The position numbers were made by a program, and so were the translations under genes. Below, piece after piece: positions 35,654-46,300 of a stretch of 64,000 nt of DNA. Source of the DNA: Telopea speciosissima (taxonomy: Eukaryota > Streptophyta > Magnoliopsida > Proteales > Proteaceae); the NCBI RefSeq assembly GCF_018873765.1, contig NC_057921.1:67259557-67323556 (forward strand), in the 5' to 3' direction. The notes under the pieces are model-generated. The model had not been told where the DNA came from and searched no databases. It saw nothing but the letters and a program-made list of their open reading frames with translations. Numbering within the stretch: position 1 is the stretch's first letter; each line of letters begins with the position of its first letter.

Positions 35654-35855
35654 TTTTTTTTTTGGTTTCTTGCAAGGGCAATTTCGATAATTCACATCAT
35701 ATTTGTAACAGTGTTAATCATAAACTGACGGAATGGACTTATTTGTTACCGTTTGCAAACCTCAGGGGGGTACGCAGAATTTTCCAAAACTGGGGGGTAA
35801 AATTATCCTTTCATCAAATCTCAGGGGTGGTATGTGTAAATTTTCCTTTAATTAT

Positions 35856-37388
35856 TAATGCCAAGTAGTAGAAGTCGTCGCACTTTAGTTATTTCATGCG
35901 CCTATGTCAGGGTGTAGGGGTAGCATTCTCTTTCCCTAAATATATTTATTGGGAGATGGTTTCTCACGATCTCATGTGGGGAGGAATTTGTACGCAACAC
36001 CAATGGCACTGTTGAGCAGCAAAATTATCTTCTCAGGTTCCTACTTGGTACAGTTTGTCTGGTGCCTCTAATAAGAAGGGGGTGGACCTCACCCGGGTCC
36101 ATCGTGCAGTGTGTCTGGATAAGGGGTAGGGTGATCATTTCTGTCCGTGAAATGACCATTCAGGTCCAATGAAATAAAAAATCACATCCAAACAAATGCC
36201 ACAGTCCATACTCTCATTGGCCTTTACATTTTGATGCAGTTTCTACATTACCAAGTAGCGATCTCTTGTCCAATAAATAATTATCCTGATATAATCTACT
36301 GTATTTGGACGAGCTTATCCTTATTTAATCTATAAAGCTGCAAAATTATATGAATAATGAAAGATGGGCCCACATAAGTCAAAATTGAAGATCAATGTGA
36401 GACCCACTTTTCATTATTAATATAATTTCGCAGCTTTATAGATTAATTAGATAAGGATAAGCTCATCCAAATAAAGTAGATTATATCATGATAGTTATTT
36501 AAATTCAGGACATGCAGCATGATTGATGAACATAGATTCGAGTTTCCTTCATCCAAGATGAAGAAAAAACCTCTTTTAAGTCACAATATCTGAGCATTGG
36601 ATTGGCACCTACACCAACGTGGGACAATAAGAGCACAACTCAGGGTCTAACATGGATGAGATTATTCATTTCATGGGGGTAGGATGATCATTTTATCCTA
36701 TGACGTTTGGGTGCATAGAGACTGTCAATGATGAATGATGAATGATGAATCTGACTCTCCAACAGTTTCACGCGGCCCTGTATCTGAACACGGGGACCGC
36801 ATCCCCCACACGACCAGATAAAGAGCATACAATCAAGCAGGATCCGCCAAACAAAATTTTACTCCCAATCTACTCTTGCAGAACAGAAGATCGGCAAAAT
36901 CACTCAGGCAGAGCGTAACCAAACGGAACCTTATAAACTAACATCACCCAATTCCATTATGTGGCCATGGTGGCGGGTTCCACGTCAGATTGGTGGGGGA
37001 TACTAGACGGTTATCCTCTTATTTCAGTCTATAAATTATTAGACAATAACACACGTCTAGATTTCCCGAAAAAATATCACAGAGATTTACGAAAATCCGT
37101 GAAGTACTGGTTATTGTCCAGAGTTCAAAACTAGATGTGCTTCTTGTATGACCCGTCTCTTTCGTTTCTCTCATTTACTCTTCGTCGTGCAGAAATCTGC
37201 TTGGTCAAGCTTGTAATCGTAGAGTAAAGGGTTACCCATTAGAGTTCTTCCTCAATTCTGCAAATCCTTTTTCATTTTACTTCCCGCATGTAAATTTTGA
37301 AGCATGTATTGCTAAGGGATTGAAAAGAAAAAAAAAAAAAGCCTTCTTGTGTGGCGGTCTTATCTAGGGGAAAGAAAGAAGCAGAGCC
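35856..37388. other. Intergenic region upstream of ClpX
   Basis: Apart from the foldback element at 36282-36493 and a short GTGTCTGG-type repeat fragment near 36080-36170, this is unassigned. The last 300 bases should contain the ClpX promoter and 5' UTR. No TATA box at a convincing distance was seen. Confidence 0.4.
36282..36493. repeat. Near-perfect foldback MITE, arms of about 85 bp
   Basis: The left arm starts TATCCTGATATAATCTACT and the right arm, reversed, TATCATGATATAATCTACT. Both continue through GAGCTTATCCTTAT and AATCTATAAAGCTGC to AATAATGAAA. Only a few mismatches and one small indel separate the arms. The transcript of this unit would form a long hairpin. Confidence 0.85.
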
Positions 37389-40300
37389 ATGGCGGCTGCT
37401 GCTGTTCTTTTTAGGTCGAAATTTTTAAAAGAAGCAACTTCGAGAGCTGTTTCCCAAGATAGGTTATATAGTTTTCATTGCAATTATAGAAGAAAGTGGG
37501 ATGATTTTTGGACCAGGATGCCGAACCATTTCAATAGGTTCAGAATGGTTTCTCTTCAAGGAGATTTAGTTGAAAAGGGTATAGGGTCTTCGCAAAGTCG
37601 TGAACTTTTATCGAATTCCAGTGAGGACCGATGCACAGAATCGATTAGTTTAGCGAATACTATGATGTCTTATGGGGAACCCCCTGAGTATTGGATACCA
37701 CCGGGAGATGATCTTACGGTTCGCTCGGCGGCCATGAAAGTGAATTCAGTGCGTTGCGGGGGAGGCGGTGGAGCATCCATGGGTTCTGGTTCGAATTCCA
37801 ATGATGGGAGTTGGGTAGGAGGGAATTTTGAAAACAGATTTCCGACCCCAAAGGAAATCTGCAAAGAACTCGATGATTATGTTATTGGCCAGGAGCGAGC
37901 CAAGAAGGTAACTTCAGTATCTTCGTTACTTTACAGTTTTCAGTTATTGCTTGAACTTAAATTTTAATTTTTTCCCCTTTTGAATCTCGTCACGAAGGTA
38001 TTATTGTACTGACGAAGGCAATGAAGTTCTGTAAAGTTCCTTGTTTGTAGACAAATAGAATGCTGAGTATAGGATTATATTGGCATAACTTCGTTGTCAA
38101 CTGTTGTCTGTTTTGGAGATAATAATCGTATCTACTCCTTTCCTCATTGTCACTTTTTTGTCAAACATCCGGGAATATGTAATTTGGAGAGCAATAACAA
38201 GTATTTTGAAGGAGAATCGATGGTCTGTACTGAAGTTGCAGTTGCAGTAGGGTTTAATCCTTTCTTTTTTTTGGATTATTTTCAACTAAGTTTGTAGCCT
38301 AATGTCCATAAATAGTTATGTACAAAAACCTATTTATTCAAACATTCTTCTCTAACTGCATCTCACAAATGCAGGTACTTTCTGTGGCGGTTTACAACCA
38401 TTACAAGAGAATATATTACGAGTCTGTGCTTAAGTGGGTAGCTTGACCTTGCTTTGACCTTTTTCTCTCTCTTTACTTACAATTAGGGCTCACAATAATT
38501 TAGAATCGTAGGTAACTCTAAATTTACTATAAGGAGAAGCACTATAAGGTCACCTTTTGCCAGCTGAAACTCCAGTGTTGCTATACTTTTCATTCAAAAT
38601 CTTTGTTCTTAACCCTCATCACCACAATCTTGGATGTTAGGTCTGCTGGAGTTGCAGTTAATGGTGAAGTCGATTCAACGGATGATGATTCTGTAGAGCT
38701 CGAGAAAAGTAACGTTCTTCTAATGGGTCCAACTGGCTCAGGTGTGGACCATTGTTATATTAACTGTAATGATTGCATTACTTTGACAGTATGGAATGAG
38801 TTCGTCCTATTTATAATGTTTATTCCAGATTTATCCTCTGGAAAGCATCGTAAAATGACAGGAGGAATTGTTTATGTTCTTTAGGGTACTGATCTCCTTC
38901 TACACATGTAATATGTTTTTTTTTTTAACGACAGGGAAGACATTACTTGCAAAAACTCTGGCACGGCTTGTGAATGTTCCATTTGTTATTGCAGACGCAA
39001 CAACACTGACCCAGGCAAGTTGGGTTCTATTCAGCTATTATTTAGTACTGTCGCTTTTCTCTTCTCTCCTAGGTCAATCCAGAATAATGTTTACTGAGGT
39101 GCTACGGAGCTAGTATTTCAACTCTGATGTGTCACTTTGACCAGGCAAGCTTTTGGTAGACTACTCAATCAGAAGGAAATTAAGGCTGGTTTGGGATTAT
39201 TTTTAGAACTTCCCAGAACATCCCAACAGCACAATTGGGATGTTCCAGGAACAATCACAAACCAGCCCTGTTCACTCGATCTTGTTGTTTGCTCAAGTTG
39301 GAATGCTTAACGAAAAATAAATTGATTCCATTGGAGCTCTGAGAAGTATTCTTTTGTGCAGGCTGGATATGTAGGAGAGGATGTGGAGTCCATATTATAC
39401 AAGCTTCTTACGGTATTTCTCAAGTCTATCCTATGGAATCCCTGTAGATTTTACTGAAGGATTTGCTCCCTGCTGTTATTTCTTGAAATACTTTCCCAGA
39501 ACATCATCAGTACAATTTTTGCCACATGATGGCACATTTGGTGATCAAATTTTTTGGCCTCAGATAGCGTCTAGCAATCCATACCCATATCTAAAGTTTC
39601 AGTCCAGATGGATTCATACACGACAGAAATCATGGAAGAAATTGAACTGTGGAGATGTTCCCGGAAACACAACCAAACGAGGCCTAAGCTGCCACGTGGC
39701 AGATATTTAGGGCTGTGTAAATTAGCTTATTTTAATGGGCCATGATGTAAAGAGATGTATCAATGTTCAAAACACGTGATTTAAGAAATTATCAATTTGG
39801 TTTTGCAGAGTCATACATGTTCAACAAATCGTTCACTTTTAGGAGATAATTGTTTAGTGACGATTTATTCATGTTGTGCATCATTGCTTAATTAGAACAT
39901 GTTGAACATTGCTTGCAATATAGCTGAGGGAACCCCTAGACTTCCCTTTGGCTGGACATAACTATGCTGTTACTTGTACTCACTTGATACTATTATCATG
40001 AAAATTTAATTTCCATATGAAGTTCTATCTAATATCATAAGTTGGTCATTGGTTTGCTTGTATTGTATATCAGGCTGCTGACTTTAATGTGGTGGCTGCC
40101 CAGAAGGGCATTGTCTACATTGACGAGGTTGATAAGATCGCCAAAAAGGTCAATACAATGCCCACCGATGGTTGGGAAATATAGTAACTACTGTGGTGCT
40201 TTTTATTTTTTTATTATTTTTTTAAGCACGGTCACATACCACTTTGTCTTTGCATATGCAGGCTGAGAGTCTCAACATCAACCGAGATGTATCAGGCGAG

Positions 40301-43300
40301 GGTGTCCAGCAGGCATTACTAAAAATGTTGGAAGGAACGGTGAGTTTTCATGTGCATTTTTGGTTCTTGTTCTGGAAACCTGGGATAGCTTCACAAAAAA
40401 CAAATAACTTCATCAGGGTTTTATGGAAGGAGTTCATGTCCCAGTGTTTGTGTTTGATGATCCTACTAGATCAGCTTATCTTAGCATTTATCTCTTAATT
40501 CTAGTAAATCTGTTATGTGGGTCCACCCAACTGGGAGTCTGATGCTTTTGTTTCTCCCCATTGTCCAGTATGGAGGGATTTGGAATGTACTTCAGATCTT
40601 CTCTCTTATATGTTGTCCTCATTCTGTATGGGGAGTCTGTTCTGCAGTAAAGTTGAGGCGGCATTCATCTTAGGTCCTTCTTCTATGACATCCGGGGTGC
40701 CTATAGTTAGTTCAAAGGACAAGCTATCAATGGCGTACCAATGCAAGCCATATTGTATTTAGAGGGGTTGGAACTTTCCATTGACTCATTGATTATTTCA
40801 ACAATGGGATTGTCTATGTAATACTATCTGGACAATGAGTCATTTGGTTCAGTAGTTCTATCTGGACAATAGGTCATGTTTTTCCTGGCTACTAACAGAA
40901 TGCACTATATTGGACAAGTTTTTATTGCATAAAAGGTTGCTTCACTGTGTTTTCCTTTTTGGAATTCAATCCTCTGCTGGAACAGGTGGTTAATGTCCCA
41001 GAGAAGGGAGCTCGGAAGCATCCTCGAGGTGACAATATTCAGGTATTTACTGGTTATGGCATACTTGATAAACTGGCCAGCAAAACATATATCTTCATTG
41101 TTTAGGAATTTTTCTGGCAGGAGGAACTTTCATGCATTTTGAATTCCTGTAGTTTCGAATGAGAAAAAGGTGTCCTAAGCTAGAAAAACAATATTGTGTC
41201 AAGAAAGTTTTCCTTTGTGGGAAATTTGAGGAAAATAAAGTTTTCCGGGGAAATTTAATGAAAAGTATGAAGAAGCTTGCACATAGTTGTCATGGCGTCG
41301 CCGCCATGCGTCATATCGCTGGAGAAGTGGGCATATCGACCACCGATATGGATGATGTAAGAATATCGACCGATATGGCCTCCATGTCGCCGCCATGGAC
41401 GCCATACCACGACATATGGCCATATTGGGAGACATGGTTGTTTCAAATTATAAAACTTAATTTATTTGAACCATTTTTTATTTTAATGCTTTTTCCTTAA
41501 CATAAAAAAAAATTAAAAAAAATCAAACAAAAAACACTAATTCACTATTGACTAATACACAATCACATATTCACATCAGCAATTTTTTATTTATTTAGAT
41601 GGGTTGTTTATTAGCTTTATTCACTCAATATAAATTACGTTCTTGTAATTGTTTTTCTGTTTTGTTACTTTTGTAGTCACTTTCATATGAATCATATCTC
41701 AACTCTCATGATTTTTCAACTTTATTATCAGCAAGACTATTGCTATCAATTATTTGATAATCCATGATTTCATATACACTAATGGATATTACACTTTCAT
41801 GAATTAAACCATAGGAGATTAGTAGTACACTTTCATGTTAATTTTTTATGTTATAGGATGTATATTATAGCATACTAAATGACATTAAAAATAGAGAAAA
41901 TAAAAAATAAAACATGGTCGATATGATCACCATGGCAACACCATGGCGGGCGACATGTCGATATATCGACATGACACCCCTCACGCGACGACGTGACAAC
42001 TATGAGCTTGGAACAATATTTCTTTTGAAAAATTAAGTGCTACAATAGTGGGCATGGATATATTTTCAGTTTCTATCGTTGAAGCTGTAGTTCAATAACA
42101 ATTCAGTCAACTAGGTATTTAATCCAACAGTGAAGGTTCATCCTAGATTTGTAGAACTTGATATGTAGTGTGCGACTACACTTGAGGACAAAAATAAACA
42201 GAAATTTGCTAGCAAACTTGTGAAGCTGCACATTAAAGAACTGGATGAATACAGTGATTTTTGCTGAAACCCATTTAGAGTTCTTTGGCTGTCAAATGCA
42301 AAGGAAAAGTTCAAGGTCTTGTCATGGCTGTTATATTCCACAAATAGAAAGGAGAAAATCTTTTCAATGGATGGGGAAAGAAACCAAAAAAAATCCCCCA
42401 AAAGTGCAGGGTTACTTTTCTCCCTGAATCTTTCAAATCTTATGAGTTATTTTACTTTTCACTCATCTGTATCCATCTTCTGTGGAAAGAAACTGATCTG
42501 AAGAGGAGAAAGAGACATAAATTTTTTCCTTAAAAGGGTGGCACACTTCCACTGCTGAACCTTTGAGAACGTAGAGTTGATTTATTTTTCCACCGCCTAT
42601 CTCTGTTTCCTTCTCTGAAAATTTAAATCATCTGAAACCTCTAATGTATTATTTTGGGTTTGCAATTTTCAATATTCTCCTTTACTGCTTTCTAGATACT
42701 CAGGATTTGCTCAAGACTCTAGATTGAACACGCCTTCAGGCTTGCCACTAATCAATGGATTTGACTGTAGCTTTTCCTGCCCTTTAGTGTGGCTAATGAG
42801 TTTCATGTCACATGTACCCCATAAGATCAGTTTTATTTTGTTTACCATTATTATTATCTGTCTTTTTTTTTTCTTTTCCAGATTGACACTAGAGATATTC
42901 TCTTCATTTGTGGGGGTGCCTTCATTGACTTGGAGAAATCAATATCAGAGAGGTTAGAGGTTATATAGAAGTAATGATCATTTTAATTCCCATAATGCTC
43001 TTCTTGTGGAGTGTTTCTTCAATTTAATATATTTTATATCTTACTAGACGGCAAGATTCTTCAATTGGGTTTGGAGCACCAGTGCGTGCAAATATGAGGA
43101 CTGGTGGTCTGACAAATGCTATGCTGACATCATCTTTATTGGAAACCGTAAGTGTAAATCAAATTCTAACTAGCAAGTAAATGCTTATAGCTTGCAAACT
43201 TCTCTCTGGCATTCTTTTGCTTTTTTTTTTCTCCATAAGTGTAATTGGGTTTGTTTTTTTTTTTCCTTGTGGCTCAAAACTTGTTATAGATTCACTCCCT

Positions 43301-46300
43301 ATATGAAAATACACTTTGTATATGCAGGTTGAAAGCAGTGATCTTATTGCGTATGGTCTAATACCAGAATTCATTGGACGGTTCCCTATCCTCATCAGTT
43401 TATCAGCTCTCAATGAAGATCAGCTTGTTCAGGTAATATAACCTGACGATGTACGTTTGTTATACTCATGTGTGCAAGGTGCTTGTAGTTTTTCTTTATA
43501 ATTTGGGAAATGGAAAATAAATAAATAAATAAAATCTTATTGAGATATCATTGATAAAGTAGTTAAAAGAAGAGAAGTATTTGGGTGAGCAGCAATAATT
43601 ATAAATTATCCTATATAGGTTTCCCCAAATAGTAATTAGTAAAGCCTTGATATCTCACCTTTGTCATAGAAAGTATGAAGGATCACTCCGGGGTCCGGGC
43701 TATCTAAGCTGATATATCACACACACACATTACTAGAACACAGTACACAAATACAGTGACAAAGAGTACTAACTTTCTTAACCTGTTGTCTGAGGGTGTT
43801 AATACCCAATCTGACCTGAAAAACCGAACCAAACCTGGCCTGCTATTTAATAGTTGGTCTCAGTCAGGGTAAATGAGTTATGCAAATATTCAGTCGATCC
43901 CGGTCTGGACAAGTTAGACCCATGGGAACTTACTAAATGACCTGAGTAGCCTGAAAACTGACAAAAATAAAGCCAATTAAAAACAGACTATACTGATGGA
44001 CCAGATGCTTAATGTAATGTATGTATGGGCCTCCGGGCCTGTTGGTCTGAGTTTTTTTTAAGCTGTATAGTCAGTAAATTGAATAAAATATTGAGACCCT
44101 AAGGCCCAGAGCCGAATAGGATAAGCCTCTAATTGAATGAAGATGGATTAAGAGAAATCTGTCTATTATCAGTCTTAAACTGGTTCTAGATCAATTGGAA
44201 ACTGGAAGACTGAAACTGTTTACAAACTGAGACCGACCAAACATATACTAAACGGTCTTGGTCTGGAAAATCTGGCACTGATTATATAATCTGTCAGTCT
44301 CGTGCTGGGCCCATAGAGGTAGTGTGTCTGGGTCAATCAGATCAAAACCAACTGGGACCAACCGATTGACACACTAACTTCTAGTTCTCTCTCTATTTTT
44401 TGAGTCTTGTAATTGTTGAATTTACGTAGTGTACGCTGACAATTGATAAGGATTTGGTTTCTAGGTTCTCACTGAGCCAAAGAGTGCCCTGGCAAAACAA
44501 TACAAAAAGATGTTTCAAATGAATGGTGTAAGTTTTTCTTCTCAGTTCTTCTCAGAATTTCTTCTTCCATTCCTTTTTCTTTGATATAATGTGTATCTGT
44601 GGAACATTAATAGTTACCGGGTGCGACATAAACATTTATACATTTTGGTGACTCATCCCAGGACAAATGTCTGGCCACCAGGTCAAGTGGTTTCCCATTG
44701 TGTTATATATTTTGCACATGCTTTAATATTTCTGTAGGGTAAGGTTGCGTATGTTAAGGTTGCTCCATTGTGACCAAGTGGTCATGGGTTCGAGTCTGGA
44801 AACAGCCTCTTTGTGAAAGCAGGGGTAAGGCTGCATACATTATGACCCTCCCCAGACCCCGCAGTGGCGGGAGCCTCGTGCACTGGGTAGGCCCTTTCTT
44901 TTAACATTTCTGTGTCATGAAAGAAATCACCGACATTTCTCCCCCTCCCTCTTTTGTTCTTTTCAAGCTTTCTTTGCTCTCCATTTGGAGTTCCTTTTTC
45001 CATCGTAAGATGTGCTTGTCTTGAATGTTGATTGCACCATGAATTCATATTCAATCCCTTTTTTGTTCTGTCAAATTCAGTCCGTGGAAATAAAATAGAA
45101 TTGGAAAGCAAACAATATACCTGAGATGAGAATGAGAGAAAATGTAAACCCCTGATCCATGATTACTGTTCTGCATCCTGTTCAGTCCCTCTTTAGCTGT
45201 TTTCTGTCTTGACAAACTACCCAGGTCTTCTGGGTCATTAAGGTTTTTCTTGCACAGATGGGTGAAATCAACCCTTGAACCATTTTCAGTTCCAAGTGAC
45301 AGTTTGAGTGTATAGGATCTGATTGCATTGTTACATTTTTAGGTGTTGTATTTAATGTACTAGGCATTCACTGTGATGGATCCACAATCATGCATACCAC
45401 TTTAAGCCATATTGATTTGAACTACTTTTGTTGGCTCAGGTCAAGCTACATTTTGCTGAAAATGCATTGAGACTAATTGCTAGAAAAGCAATGGCTAAAA
45501 ACACGGGGGCTCGAGGCTTACGTTCCATATTGGAGAATATCTTGATGGATGCAATGTATGAGGTATGCACTCTTTTCCTCCCGAACTTGAGACTTGTATA
45601 ACTCTGGCATGGTCACAAAATATCAAGTGAGTTCCTGGATGTTGTGTTACATTGCAGTTGCTATAGTCAATTTTAGAAAAGAAAAATGTAGTGTCCTGGT
45701 AGAGAGTAGTGCCATACCTATGTTCACTAATTATTGTTCTGATGGTTCAAAAGACAATGAATTTGAAGGGTTAGGGCCATCAGTCAAGTCATCTTTTGGC
45801 CTTACATAAGATCTAGTTAACTGTGGATTCATCTCCATTATTTGCTCTACTACAAATTGTGCAGTATCAGTTGTAGATCTTTACGCACTTCAATTGGGAA
45901 CCTCAGCCAAATATGTGATTACTGTTGGAGTTCTAATCGTTCTGTTTCGATCAGTCATATACAAAACAATATTGTATTTGATTTGGTCATCCTTATTTGA
46001 TTTTCGCATCCAAGAGGTATAGGAGAAAAATTGATGCAGTTTGATATCCAACTCTCGGATTTCACACTGCTCACAGGCCCAGGAATAGGTGGGAAACGGA
46101 TTTCAGATCAGATCTGAAGCTAATCCAAATAGAAAAGAATAGCAGGTTTCTGCAGGAGAGAAGAAGGACGAAGTTCTATCAGCCACAAGAGTCATGGGGT
46201 AGAAGATGGGGGAGAGAAGAGGAGATCGCAGGGAAAGAAGAAAAGAGAGAGAAACCCAAATTGTGAGGGAGGAAGAGAGAGAAGCAACAACCTCAATTTT

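Larger units (their letters stand above)
32594..35846. mobile_element. Composite Mutator-like element (Pack-MULE-like), 3.25 kb
   Basis: The left end GGGTAATTTACACATACCAC and the right end (reversed) GGAAAATTTACACATACCAC open inverted arms of about 200 bases, both containing ATTCCGTCAGTTTATGA and TTGCCCTTGCAA. The element is flanked by a perfect 9-bp duplication TTTAATTAT (32585-32593 and 35847-35855), diagnostic of Mutator-type transposition. Almost nothing of the original interior is left. Between the arms sit an inverted-repeat unit with a host-gene fragment (32806-33837) and a second TIR element (33863-35653). No transposase was found. Confidence 0.85.

Noticed and set aside
39381-39710. 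109-codon plus frame in ClpX intron 5
   Set aside because: It starts inside the exon in another frame and has no family similarity.
41199-41446. Minus-strand frames rich in Met, Trp and Arg in ClpX intron 8
   Set aside because: They follow from ATGGCG/ATATCG repeats at the end of the hAT-like element.
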